NCBI GenBank assembly: GCA_030740295.1
Contig: JASLXP010000940.1
Coordinates: 1 to 20,179 of the forward strand
Length of the DNA: 20,179 nucleotides
Direction of reading: 5' to 3'
Origin: Planctomycetota bacterium
GTDB lineage: Bacteria > Planctomycetota > PUPC01 > JACPCR01
Position 1 is the stretch's first letter. Each line of letters opens with the position of its first letter. Shown here in pieces: positions 1 through 7,724 of the stretch. The notes under the pieces were generated by a model. The model was not told where the DNA came from, made no database searches, and worked only from the letters and a program-made list of their open reading frames with translations. The position numbers were made by a program, and so were the translations under genes.

Positions 1-793
1 CAAAACTACGCGGAGACGTTGAAGAGCTTCTGCCGTTGGTGCGTGCGTCGAGGGTTTCTGCCTGAAGATCCGCTCAAGGATCTTCTACCGTACGACATTG
101 CTCCCAAAGAGCCGCGGCGGGCTCTCGATCTGGCAGAGATCGGAAAGATTCTTCAGATGGCCGATCAGTATCGTGGTCTACTTTACGAGGTCGCTCTCTG
201 CACAGGGCTGCGGGCAAACGAACTTCGCAGCCTCCAAATAGAGGACCTTGATGTTGAGGGTTGCGGCCTCCAACTTCACGCGGAGTGGACGAAGAACCGC
301 AAACCGGGATTCCAGCCTTTGCCGAAGCTGCTCGTCGAGAAGCTCAAGAAGTTTGCTGAACGACAGACGGCCGAGTTGCTCTACGAGGAGCGATACCCGC
401 GGCGAAGCGCCACGCGAAACATCATTCCGAAGAACCCGCTACTCTACATCGAAGACAGTCCGGGCATGACACTGGATCGCGTCATGGAAGCGGCCGAGGT
501 TGAGAAGAGCAACCGAGACGGAAAGATCGATTTCCACGCGCTGCGCACAACGTTCGGAACTCTTCTGAATATGGTCGGTGCCACGGAAAAAGAGATTCAG
601 CATCTGATGCGCCACCGCCCGCGCACTATCACTTTCGACCGCTACGTCAAGACCAGCGAAGATCGCCTTCGCACGCTCATTGATTCAATAAGTGACATGA
701 TCATGACAGCGAAGGAACGCGAAACTTGCGAAAAATCCGCTAAACAAGTTGTCGGTCTTGACGTATCTCTTTACGAGACAAATAGTAAATGGC
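1..793. mobile_element. Right end of a putative integrative element inserted at tRNA-Sec
   Basis: Tyrosine integrases often sit beside the 3' end of the tRNA gene that serves as attachment site. Here the recombinase gene abuts and overlaps the 3' end of tRNA-Sec, and the tRNA is complete including its encoded CCA, as expected if the incoming element restores the 3' half. Neither the second att copy nor any other element gene is in the window, so the element itself is inferred. The right boundary is only approximate. Confidence 0.4.
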
Positions 794-849
794 GGGAAAG
801 GGTGGGAGTCGAACCCACCTGGAGCATTGCTACCCCAGAGCGGCTTTGA
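1..849 (+). CDS. Tyrosine recombinase/phage-type integrase, 5'-truncated by window edge
   Basis: Site-specific recombinase that cuts and rejoins DNA through a 3'-phosphotyrosine intermediate. The frame is open from base 1 (QNYAETLKSFCRWC...), which reads like the end of a core-binding SAM-like domain, so the TTG at 19 is probably not the start and the N-terminus lies outside the window. Numbering from that TTG, the catalytic set is R65 (CTGLRANEL), a likely beta-hairpin Lys near K92, H173-A-L-R176, H199 (MRHRP) and nucleophile Y209 (FDRYV). About 50 residues follow the Tyr. The last 18 or so (RERVGVEPTW...) are translated antisense tRNA-Sec sequence, and the stop TGA at 847-849 is the complement of the tRNA anticodon. 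The original C-terminus was probably different or shorter. The position against the tRNA 3' end fits an integrase of an element that uses this tRNA as attachment site; most of that element would lie to the left. Family assignment is firm; the element boundaries are inferred. Confidence 0.9.
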   Translation, partial: QNYAETLKSFCRWCVRRGFLPEDPLKDLLPYDIAPKEPRRALDLAEIGKILQMADQYRGLLYEVALCTGLRANELRSLQIEDLDVEGCGLQLHAEWTKNRKPGFQPLPKLLVEKLKKFAERQTAELLYEERYPRRSATRNIIPKNPLLYIEDSPGMTLDRVMEAAEVEKSNRDGKIDFHALRTTFGTLLNMVGATEKEIQHLMRHRPRTITFDRYVKTSEDRLRTLIDSISDMIMTAKERETCEKSAKQVVGLDVSLYETNSKWRERVGVEPTWSIATPERL

Positions 850-883
850 AGACCGTCAGGGCCACCGGGCCCTATCCTCCCCC
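790..883 (-). tRNA. selC: tRNA-Sec, anticodon UCA
   Basis: Read on the minus strand, the 94-nt segment folds as a selenocysteine tRNA. The acceptor stem has 8 bp (GGGGGAGG with CCTTTCCC, two G-U pairs). The D stem has 6 bp (AGGGCC/GGCCCT) closing a 4-nt loop. The anticodon loop is CTTCAAA with UCA at 849-847. The long variable arm has a 6-bp stem (CTGGGG/CTCCAG). The T stem is GTGGG/CCCAC with loop TTCGACT. Discriminator G (793) is followed by a genomically encoded CCA (792-790). The 8+5 acceptor/T stacking and long D stem are bacterial tRNA-Sec traits and separate it from tRNA-Ser. It is charged with Ser, converted by SelA and delivered to recoded UGA by SelB; both proteins are encoded downstream in the window. 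The anticodon stem is slightly imperfect (an A-C at its base). Confidence 0.95.
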
Positions 884-964
884 AATGAAGTCTCTTTGTC
901 TCAGTCCTGCTCGTAATCTTTCATCTCTTTCATTAGTCTGAAGCTTAATTATGAAGGAGGACTT

Positions 965-2125
965 ATGAAAGCAACTATCAGTTCATTGTGTGGAGTGTTT
1001 CTGATGACAATGGCTGGTGCGCGTGCGGAGGATGCTGCACAGACTGCCGCCGGACACCCGGTCGAAGGAAACCTGGATGCGTTTCTGGGAGAAACTGATC
1101 TTGATATCCAACAGGTTTTCAAGGGTGGGCGTTTTCCGAATGTGGTCGTGTGCGTCGATGGGACTGTGCTCGCCGTGTTCGGTGGGGTGAAACTCAGGCG
1201 AAGCGAGGATGGGGGCCAGACCTGGGGGCCGGAGATCCTGGTTTCGAAGGGGTTCATGTGTGGGGGCGTGACAGTGAACGAAAAGAATGGTGACGTGCTG
1301 GCTTTTATTGAGAAGCATCATCCGCCGGCGCCGCTGACCGTTCTTGTGAGCAAGGATCATGGGAAGTCGTGGTCTCCTGTTGAGGTGGAGATCAGGCCGG
1401 ACGCGAACGGAAACGTGCCATCGATGCACATGAACGAACACGGTATCACGCTGCGGCATGGTGAACATGCGGGAAGGCTTTTGCGGGCGTCTCGTCACTA
1501 TGCTGGACGCAATCACCGGAGCAAGTGGCCGGAGCATTACACCAACGCAGTCTTCAGTGATGACGGTGGAAAGATCTGGCAGACGAGCGCGCCCTTCCCG
1601 GCAAAGGGAACCGGCGAGGCCACGATCGCCGAGCTTGCTGACGGACGCATCTACTACAACTCTCGCCGGCATTGGGCGCCGGAGGGGGAGAATCCTCGAA
1701 GGCGGTGGACTGCCTGGAGTGACGATGGCGGCGCAACATGGAAAGACCTCTCAATCTGCGAGGTGCTGCCTGATGGACCGCAGAACACGAACTATGGATG
1801 CATGGCCGGACTGGTTCGCCTGCCGATCCAAGGCAAGGACATTTTGCTTTACAGCAATTGTGACAGCCCCGGTGGCCGCAATCGTGGGACAGTCTGGGCG
1901 AGTTTCGACGGAGGGAAAACCTGGCCGTTGAAAAGGTTAGTCTACAAGGGCGGTTTCGCGTATTCGTCGATCACCGCGGGCAGGCCGGCGACGAAAACCG
2001 AAGGATGGATCTACCTGCATTTCGAGAGCGGCGGATCAAGGGTGGCTCGATTCAATCTGAGTTGGGTTCTGAAAGGCGAGAAGACTGGGGATGGGGATGT
2101 GCCGAATTGGGTCGGTGATGAGTAA
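965..2125 (+). CDS. Secreted sialidase-like BNR/Asp-box beta-propeller protein
   Basis: The 386-aa product begins with a signal peptide (hydrophobic core about 7-19, cleavage likely after ARA22). Five Asp-box motifs, S-x-D-x-G-x-x-W or close, start at residues 80, 129, 198, 252 and 313, which is the spacing of a six-bladed sialidase propeller. Candidate active-site residues are R56 in RFPNV (the FRIP-like Arg), E219 in GTGEAT, R306 before the last Asp-box, and Y332 in FAYSS (Tyr nucleophile region). The family hydrolyses terminal sialic acids or related glycosides outside the cytoplasm; the exact substrate cannot be read here. The ATG is preceded by AAGGAGG at 954-960, a strong ribosome-binding site. 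The gene lies in opposite orientation between selB and tRNA-Sec. A gene for a sulfatase, another glycan-degrading class, is 3.8 kb away. Confidence 0.85.
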   Translation: MKATISSLCGVFLMTMAGARAEDAAQTAAGHPVEGNLDAFLGETDLDIQQVFKGGRFPNVVVCVDGTVLAVFGGVKLRRSEDGGQTWGPEILVSKGFMCGGVTVNEKNGDVLAFIEKHHPPAPLTVLVSKDHGKSWSPVEVEIRPDANGNVPSMHMNEHGITLRHGEHAGRLLRASRHYAGRNHRSKWPEHYTNAVFSDDGGKIWQTSAPFPAKGTGEATIAELADGRIYYNSRRHWAPEGENPRRRWTAWSDDGGATWKDLSICEVLPDGPQNTNYGCMAGLVRLPIQGKDILLYSNCDSPGGRNRGTVWASFDGGKTWPLKRLVYKGGFAYSSITAGRPATKTEGWIYLHFESGGSRVARFNLSWVLKGEKTGDGDVPNWVGDE

Positions 2126-2139
2126 CTGCTCATAAGATT

Positions 2140-2244
2140 GCCGGCTGGGAGCCGGCGCGCCCAGGAATAGAGCCCCAGTGGCACGAGTGTCTCTCCCGTG
2201 TCGGCCTGGAAGTCCTTTGTTCACGGGCGAGACGCCCGTGCCAC
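2140..2244. repeat. Cluster of REP-like palindromic hairpins
   Basis: Three palindromes lie between the sialidase stop and the selB stop. At 2140-2156 GCCGGCT/AGCCGGC closes loop GGG. At 2182-2200 there is an imperfect CACG...CGTG stem around core GTCTC. At 2222-2240 a perfect 7-bp CACGGGC/GCCCGTG stem closes loop GAGAC. The segment 2178-2200 and the reverse complement of 2222-2244 match at 20 of 23 positions, so the last two units form a head-to-head pair like a bacterial interspersed mosaic element. No U-tract follows, so a simple intrinsic terminator is unlikely, although the hairpins could protect or end the convergent transcripts. Confidence 0.65.
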
Positions 2245-2290
2245 TGAATGGCTGCCGATGACGTCAAGTTGCACGGCAAGCCAAGGCCGA

Positions 2291-4198
2291 TCAGTTCTTC
2301 TTTAAAACCCTCTTATCCCCAATGCGCTGCGTGAACCCGATGGAATCGAAGTGTTCCAGCAATGGGAGCGAGTATTTGCGAGAGGTGCCGAGCATGTCGC
2401 GGAGATCGGCGACTGTAATCTCGCCGGTTTCTTCGATGCGTTGGGCGACGACATTCTTTGCGTGCGCGAAGGTGTCGCCGTGCAGGATGACGTCGTTGCT
2501 GATTTTGATGATCTCGTTGGATTGAATCAGGAGGTCGAAAACGGCTTCGGATTCCTGGGGCGGCTTGTAGTAGTCGATGAGGTCGCGAGGTCGGGGAGTT
2601 TCGAACGGTTTGGCTTTCGTCTGGTCGAGCATGCCTTTCCTGATCTTTTCGGCATTACTGCTGAGCTGTGGCCGGCGGTCTGCGAGGTGGACGCAGCGTT
2701 CAGTGCGTTCCAGGCGGCCGCGGGCGATGCCTTCTTTGACGGTGAGGCCGAGGAGCGGGTTGTCTTTTGTTTCGGGAATACGGCGTTTGATGTCGTTGTG
2801 GGTGAGGCCAAGAAGGATGGGCTGTTTGGCGTGGAATTTTTCAAGTTCTTTGACGATCTGGTCGAGGAGGCCTTCCATGACTTTGCGGTGGACATAACGC
2901 TCGGTGCGGCCCTCGTGGACGGTCAGGCAATCGTCGCCAATGGCTTCGAGGCAATCGCTGACTTGTGTTTCAGAGTAACCAAGAGATTTGGAGAGCTCAT
3001 CGAGTGTCGGAGGAAGATCCCGTGCGCGGATGAGCTCGGCTTCGACCTGGGTCTTTGGATCGCCGCTGCCGACAGATTTCAGGTAATGGATAAATGCCGT
3101 CTGGAATCGTGATACTTTTCGATCACCTATGTGCAGGATTCTGCCTCCCCCGATGGTGCGCTGCGGCGACATCATGCGAATGACGAAACGGTCCTCCCGA
3201 TCGGCCACGACGTGATCCTCGAGACGGAATTGGACGAACGCGGTTTCACCGGGGCCCAGCCGTGTGTTGCGGTCGAGGAATACGGCACGGGCCACGGCTT
3301 CTTCGGTGCCGAGGTGGAGTTTGACCTTCGTGAAGTTCTTGAGGGGTTGGCGAACCTCGTCCAGGAGGAAGAGTTCACCAGCCAGGAACTTTGATGATTG
3401 AAGCCGTCCAGGACTTACGACCTGGCAACCTCGCGCGACTTCGCCGGACTTGACTCCCGAGAGATTGAGCGCAGCGCGCTGGCCTTCTTCTGCTTCCTCG
3501 GCCGTGTTGCCATGCACCTGGATGCCGCGGACTTTGACGCGTTCCTGTTGGGGGAGGAGCTCGAGCTCGTCCCCGAGCTTCGCTTTGCCGCCGGTGACTG
3601 TGCCGGTGACGACACAACCGAAGCCTGATTTGGAAAAGGAACGATCGACGGGCAAACGAAACCAGGCGCGCTTGTTTTCCTTAGTGAATGCTTTGAGCTC
3701 GTCCGCCAGTTTCTGCCTCAGTTCTTCGACGCCATCGCCTGTGATGGATGAGAGATGGCAGATGTCTGAGCCTTCGAGCTTTTTTCCTTCGAGCAACTCT
3801 TTGATTTCTTCGTCGACAAGTTCGAGCGTCTCTTCGTCGACCATGTCTTTCTTGGTGACGGCGACGAGTCCACGCTGGATGTCGAGCAGCTCGAGGATCT
3901 GCATGTGCTCTTTAGTCTGGAGCATGACGCCGTCATCCGCGGCGACGACCAGGAGCGCGAAGTCGACACCGGTTGCGCCTGCGAGCATGTTTTTGATGAA
4001 ACGTTCGTGTCCGGGGACGTCAACGATTCCGGCTTCGATTCCGCCGGGGAGCTGGAGGTGGGCATAGCCGAGATCGATGGTCATGCCGCGCTCTTGTTCC
4101 GCGGGCAGGCGATCCGGGTCTGTGCCGGTGAGGGCTTTAACGAGTGTGCTCTTGCCGTGGTCTATGTGTCCGGCTGTGCCGATGATGAGATGGGCCAT
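2291..4198 (-). CDS. selB: Selenocysteine-specific translation elongation factor SelB
   Basis: The 635-aa GTPase carries Sec-tRNA to UGA codons marked by a SECIS hairpin. G-motifs are visible: GHIDHGKS at 10-17, T40 in GMTIDLGYA (switch I), DVPGH at 60-64, TKKD at 115-118 (SelB commonly has TKxD instead of NKxD), and the SS-T-G segment near 150-154. EF-Tu-like domains II and III follow to about residue 370. After that come the winged-helix repeats typical of SelB, ending in a recognisable last wing helix ([14 protein letters not shown] then GDKRVL), the part that binds SECIS RNA. Length is normal for bacterial SelB. It lies 123 bp downstream of selA on the same strand, with a heptamer repeat array in the gap. 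No good Shine-Dalgarno precedes ATG 4198. It ends in TGA. Confidence 0.97.
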   Translation of the reverse strand: MAHLIIGTAGHIDHGKSTLVKALTGTDPDRLPAEQERGMTIDLGYAHLQLPGGIEAGIVDVPGHERFIKNMLAGATGVDFALLVVAADDGVMLQTKEHMQILELLDIQRGLVAVTKKDMVDEETLELVDEEIKELLEGKKLEGSDICHLSSITGDGVEELRQKLADELKAFTKENKRAWFRLPVDRSFSKSGFGCVVTGTVTGGKAKLGDELELLPQQERVKVRGIQVHGNTAEEAEEGQRAALNLSGVKSGEVARGCQVVSPGRLQSSKFLAGELFLLDEVRQPLKNFTKVKLHLGTEEAVARAVFLDRNTRLGPGETAFVQFRLEDHVVADREDRFVIRMMSPQRTIGGGRILHIGDRKVSRFQTAFIHYLKSVGSGDPKTQVEAELIRARDLPPTLDELSKSLGYSETQVSDCLEAIGDDCLTVHEGRTERYVHRKVMEGLLDQIVKELEKFHAKQPILLGLTHNDIKRRIPETKDNPLLGLTVKEGIARGRLERTERCVHLADRRPQLSSNAEKIRKGMLDQTKAKPFETPRPRDLIDYYKPPQESEAVFDLLIQSNEIIKISNDVILHGDTFAHAKNVVAQRIEETGEITVADLRDMLGTSRKYSLPLLEHFDSIGFTQRIGDKRVLKKN

Positions 4199-4203
4199 CG
4201 AGT

Positions 4204-4272
4204 GGAATCAGGTATCAGGTGTCAGTGTCGGGATTCAGGAATCAGGTGTCGGGTGTCAAGAATCAGAAGTCA
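4204..4272. repeat. Degenerate heptamer tandem array between selA and selB
   Basis: About ten consecutive 7-nt units of the form GG(T/A)(A/G)TCA fill this gap: GGAATCA, GGTATCA, GGTGTCA, a 6-nt GTGTCG slip, GGATTCA, GGAATCA, GGTGTCG, GGTGTCA, AGAATCA, GAAGTCA. It begins a few bases upstream of the selB start codon and occupies the expected ribosome-binding region. Short tandemly repeated repetitive heptamers of this kind are known from intergenic DNA of cyanobacteria and some other bacteria; the function is unknown. Confidence 0.8.
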
Positions 4273-4321
4273 GTTCGTTAAGGCTCGGGCAGGCGAGGCA
4301 AAAGACGGAGCGATTTATGGC

Positions 4322-5701
4322 TCAGATGAGGACATTCGAGATCGCAGTCGCGAGGGTCTCCAATTCCGCGTCCTTAACTGTGCGCAAATCCAGAGTGCAA
4401 GTGTCATCGAGGACGTATCCAAAGACAGGTGGGTCTCCCATTCTGAGATTGCGGCTGAGAATGTTGGCCGACGTTTTCTCGGTCTGAATAGCCACGCCCG
4501 CACTTGGGATCTCTTCTCCTGGGACGGAGCCGCCGCCGACCGTGGCCGTCGTCTCGATGACTGAGAATGACGTGTTCGGTATTTCAGTTTCGAGCAGCTT
4601 CACGAGTCTTTCTGCGCGCTCTCGAACGGAATCCTGCGTTTCTTTGATCATGCTCAAGACCGGCAAAGACTCTTCGATGGCGTCTTGGCCCTCGAGATAA
4701 AGTTCAAGTGTTGCCGCAAGCGCTGCCAGTGTGACCTTGTCGACCCGCAGGGCTCGTGAGAGCGGATTCTTCTTGAGTTGTTCGATGATGTCTCTGTTTC
4801 CAAGCAGCATGCCCGCCTGCGGTCCGCCGAAAAGCTTGTCACCGCTCATGGCGACGAGGTCCGCGCCGGCGTTGATGGCCTGCTGCACGAGGGGTTCATC
4901 GGCGGCGATTCTTCCTTCATAAATGTCACCGGCGCCGCTGCCAATGTCGAACAGCACGGGGACATGATGTTTGCGGCCGAGGGCGACCATCTCCTCGATG
5001 CCTGGGTATTCAGTGAAGCCGACGATGCGGTAATTGCTCGTATGGACTTTGAGTAGAAGGGCTGTGTCTTCGTCCATCCCCTGCTCAAAATCGCTGATGC
5101 GGACCTTGTTGGTGGTGCCCACCTCAACCATTTTCACGCCGCTCGCGTTCAGGATGTCAGGTAGACGAAAGCTGCCGCCGATCTCGACCATCTCCGCCCT
5201 TGGGATGATGACCTTACGTCCTCTCGCAAGGCCCTGCAGAGCGAGGAGCATCGCGGCGGCGTTGTTATTGACGATGTGAGCTGCGGGTGCACCAGTCCAT
5301 GCTTTGAGAAGTTCTTCGGAATAGAGGAGGCGGCTCCGTCGTTCGCCGGTTTCCTGATTAATTTCCAGAGTGCTGTAGGAGCCGGCCATTTCCTGGATGG
5401 CTTGAACTGCTCTTTCGGAAAGCGGTGCACGGCCAAGTCCGGTATGGAGGACGACACCTGTCGCGTTGATGACCGCGATCGGCGAACGCAATCCCTGGAG
5501 ACGTTTCAGTGAGCGCATTTCGAGCTCGGCAGCCAGATCGGTTTTGCCGTTCCATTCGTCAGCAAGGATGGAGGCGCGGGTCTCGTCGATGACTTCTCTG
5601 GCCGTTTGGACAAGGAGTGGCTGGGGCAGGGAAATGCGGTCAGCCAGCACGCGTGCGAGGTCATCTACGGATGGAAGATTTCTGAGGAGGCCTTTGGACA
5701 T
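4322..5701 (-). CDS. selA: L-seryl-tRNA(Sec) selenium transferase SelA
   Basis: PLP-dependent enzyme that converts Ser-tRNA(Sec) to Sec-tRNA(Sec) using selenophosphate. The 459-aa protein from ATG 5701 shows the family's blocks: N-terminal tRNA-binding helices (about 1-70), [17 protein letters not shown] (79-95), NNNAAA (145-150), GTTNK (195-199), FDIGSGAG (251-258), and [12 protein letters not shown] (286-297), where K289 is the PLP-binding lysine (K295 in E. coli). Upstream in-frame sequence to 5755 would add 18 residues, but these read through a REP-like palindrome, so the start [16 protein letters not shown] is preferred. It is followed on the same strand by selB, probably as one transcript, and ends in TGA. 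The selenophosphate synthetase gene selD is not in this window. Confidence 0.97.
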   Translation of the reverse strand: MSKGLLRNLPSVDDLARVLADRISLPQPLLVQTAREVIDETRASILADEWNGKTDLAAELEMRSLKRLQGLRSPIAVINATGVVLHTGLGRAPLSERAVQAIQEMAGSYSTLEINQETGERRSRLLYSEELLKAWTGAPAAHIVNNNAAAMLLALQGLARGRKVIIPRAEMVEIGGSFRLPDILNASGVKMVEVGTTNKVRISDFEQGMDEDTALLLKVHTSNYRIVGFTEYPGIEEMVALGRKHHVPVLFDIGSGAGDIYEGRIAADEPLVQQAINAGADLVAMSGDKLFGGPQAGMLLGNRDIIEQLKKNPLSRALRVDKVTLAALAATLELYLEGQDAIEESLPVLSMIKETQDSVRERAERLVKLLETEIPNTSFSVIETTATVGGGSVPGEEIPSAGVAIQTEKTSANILSRNLRMGDPPVFGYVLDDTCTLDLRTVKDAELETLATAISNVLI

Positions 5702-5736
5702 GATGTGATTGTTGCTTTGGGACAGCTCCTGGGTGC

Positions 5737-5796
5737 GCCGGCGTCTCGCCGGCATGGCGACCTCCGGTCGCTCCCGGAAGCCAGCGGGACGCTGGC
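5737..5796. repeat. REP-like palindrome cluster upstream of selA
   Basis: Three hairpins are adjacent here. GCCGGC-GTCTC-GCCGGC lies at 5737-5753. TCCGG...CCGGA lies at 5763-5778. GCCAGC-GGGAC-GCTGGC lies at 5780-5796. The first and third have perfect 6-7 bp arms. They share the architecture (short self-complementary arm around a GTCTC or GTCCC-like 5-nt core) with the cluster at 2140-2244 but use different arm sequences. The cluster lies in the 260-bp gap between the divergent selA and sulfatase genes, starting 36 bp from the selA start. Confidence 0.65.
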
Positions 5797-5961
5797 GAGC
5801 CCAAGTTCATAACCGAAGCACACGGATTATAGCCAGTTGAATCTGTCTGTAGAAACCGTGCAGCCTTACATGAAATGTGCTGATTGATTTTCGGGTTCAG
5901 CAATCAAGAATGGCAGACCAATTGAGAGCAAACCATCAAACCAACTCTTGAGGTTAACAAA

Positions 5962-7554
5962 ATGGCTGACCGACCAAACATCGTTCTGATTCTCAACGAC
6001 GACATGGGCTTTTCGGATCTCGGCTGTTACGGCGGCGAGATTCAGACTCCGAATCTTGATGAGCTGTCGGACAACGGTATTCGATTCACGCAGTTCTATA
6101 ACACGGCCCGATGTTGTCCGACGCGTGCTTCGCTGCTCACGGGTTTGTATCAGCACCAGGCCGCGGTGGGTCACATGATGGGTGATTACGATCACGATGG
6201 TTATCGTGGCGACTTGAGCCCTAAGAGTGTGACCATCGCAGAGGTACTCGGAGCGGCGGGATACTCCACCTACATGAGCGGAAAGTGGCATGTGACGCGA
6301 CATAACGACGGCCCAAAGCACAACTGGCCGATTCAGCGCGGGTTTGATCGCTATCATGGCACGATTACCGGCGCGGGCAGTTTCTTTCAGCCGACGACTA
6401 TGACCATCGATAACGAACGCGTCGACCCGCCCGATGAGGACGATTACTACTACACGGACGCTATCAGCGACTGGGCCTGCAAGTTCATCAATGAACACGA
6501 AGACGAAAAACCGGAGACGCCCTTCTTTGCCTACGTGGCCTATACGGCGCCTCACTGGCCGCTTCATGCGCCGGAAGAGACCACTGCAAAATACAAGGGG
6601 CGTTTCGATCGGGGTTGGGACAAGCTTCGTGAAGAGCGTCTGGAACGCATGATCGAGATGGGCATCATCGATCCGGAGTGGAAGCTGACGCCACGTGACG
6701 AATCGCAAGTTCCGTGGGAAGAGGCCGAATCCAAGGAGTGGCAAGCCCGACGCATGGAGGTCTACGCCGCGCAGGTCGACCGCATGGATCAGGGCATCGG
6801 ACGAATCATCGAGACGCTCAAGGACACCGGCCAATTGGACAACACGCTGATTATGTTCCTTGCGGACAACGGCGGATGCGCAGAGGAAATTGGTGGTGGT
6901 TGGGGCAACAACATGCCCAAGAACAGAATAGCCACAGCCAAGACACGAGACGGCCAGGACGTGATCTTCGGAAACGATCCAAACTACATGCCCGGTGGCG
7001 AGGACACCTATCAGAGCTACGGGGTGCCCTGGGCAAACGTCTCAAACACTCCGTTCCGGCTCTACAAGCACTGGGTGCACGAAGGCGGAATCGCGACTCC
7101 TCTGATTGTTCATTGGCCGGATAGACTCGCAGCCAGGGGCGAATTCCGTACTCAGCCCGGGCAGCTCCCCGACATCATGGCTACGTTTATCGAAGTGGCA
7201 GAAGCCGAGTATCCGACCGAGCGTGATGGCAACGAGATATTCCCGCTCGAAGGAAAGAGCCTGACGCCTATCTTTGACGACAAACCGAACGAACGTGAAA
7301 TCCTCTACTGGGAACACGAGGGCAACCGCGCCGTCCGCAAAGGGAAATGGAAGCTGGTGAACAAGTACCCCGGCGATTGGGAACTCTATGACATTGTCGC
7401 CGACCGAACTGAACTGAACGACCTGGCTGCCCAGCATCCTGAGGTAGTCAATGACCTTGTCCCGTTTTACGAAGAATGGGCAGAGCGTTGCGGTGTGGTG
7501 CCCTGGGACGAACTGATGGAAGAGCAGAGGAAGAAGAGAGATGGAGAGAAGTGA
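5962..7554 (+). CDS. Type I (formylglycine-dependent) sulfatase, no signal peptide
   Basis: The 530-aa alkaline-phosphatase-fold enzyme removes sulfate esters. The signature C-x-P-x-R is at 51-55 (C51-C-P-T-R), so C51 is the residue converted to formylglycine. Metal and active-site residues expected in the family are visible: DD at 13-14, K108 and H110 in SGKWH, H198 in APHWP, and D302-N303 in FLADNGG. The ATG has GAGG at 5950-5953 with an 8-nt spacer. An in-frame TGA at 5923-5925 shuts off any longer start, so the lack of a signal peptide is real and a cytoplasmic location is likely, unlike most glycan sulfatases. Substrate specificity cannot be read. The stop codon TGA merges directly into an 8-mer repeat array. 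No formylglycine-generating enzyme is in the window. Confidence 0.93.
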   Translation: MADRPNIVLILNDDMGFSDLGCYGGEIQTPNLDELSDNGIRFTQFYNTARCCPTRASLLTGLYQHQAAVGHMMGDYDHDGYRGDLSPKSVTIAEVLGAAGYSTYMSGKWHVTRHNDGPKHNWPIQRGFDRYHGTITGAGSFFQPTTMTIDNERVDPPDEDDYYYTDAISDWACKFINEHEDEKPETPFFAYVAYTAPHWPLHAPEETTAKYKGRFDRGWDKLREERLERMIEMGIIDPEWKLTPRDESQVPWEEAESKEWQARRMEVYAAQVDRMDQGIGRIIETLKDTGQLDNTLIMFLADNGGCAEEIGGGWGNNMPKNRIATAKTRDGQDVIFGNDPNYMPGGEDTYQSYGVPWANVSNTPFRLYKHWVHEGGIATPLIVHWPDRLAARGEFRTQPGQLPDIMATFIEVAEAEYPTERDGNEIFPLEGKSLTPIFDDKPNEREILYWEHEGNRAVRKGKWKLVNKYPGDWELYDIVADRTELNDLAAQHPEVVNDLVPFYEEWAERCGVVPWDELMEEQRKKRDGEK

Positions 7555-7617
7555 GACGGGGAGACGGGGAGACATGGAGACGGGGAGACGGGGAGGCATG
7601 GAGACGGGGGAGACATG
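7553..7617. repeat. Octamer tandem array with nested 24-bp period
   Basis: Eight head-to-tail units of GAGACGGG or GAGACATG start inside the sulfatase stop codon. The order is GAGACGGG twice then GAGACATG, GAGACGGG twice then GAGGCATG, one GAGACGGGG (9 nt), then GAGACATG. The array therefore has an 8-bp unit and a 24-bp higher-order unit. The plus strand is strongly purine-rich. No gene is supported here. Confidence 0.85.
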
Positions 7618-7724
7618 AATAGGATGGCGGAGTGGGGGAGTCATGAAATGATGGTTGGGGAGTGAGGTCGGCTCTTCCCTGATTGCTTATTCCGTTTACT
7701 CAATTCCTCAATTCCTTTTCAACT

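Noticed and set aside
847..849. Integrase UGA stop as a selenocysteine codon
   Set aside because: Readthrough would give only about a dozen more codons of antisense tRNA sequence before another UGA at 886-888.
790..883. tRNA-Ser as alternative identity of the tRNA
   Set aside because: The anticodon is UCA (reads UGA), the acceptor stem has 8 bp and the D stem 6 bp, which fit tRNA-Sec.
983..1672. 229-codon minus-strand reading frame opposite the sialidase
   Set aside because: It is antisense to a gene with five Asp-boxes and a signal peptide; its translation shows no recognisable motif.
2222..2240. Rho-independent terminator for selB or the sialidase gene
   Set aside because: The hairpin is good but no U-tract follows on either strand; it matches the REP-like family instead.
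2351..3112. 253-codon plus-strand frame opposite selB
   Set aside because: It mirrors SelB codons and has no independent motif or ribosome-binding site.
4204..4272. CRISPR array
   Set aside because: The units are 7 nt without spacers; this is a tandem heptamer repeat.
5866..6834. 322-codon minus-strand frame opposite the sulfatase
   Set aside because: It lies antisense to the conserved catalytic half of the sulfatase; composition is that of an antisense shadow.
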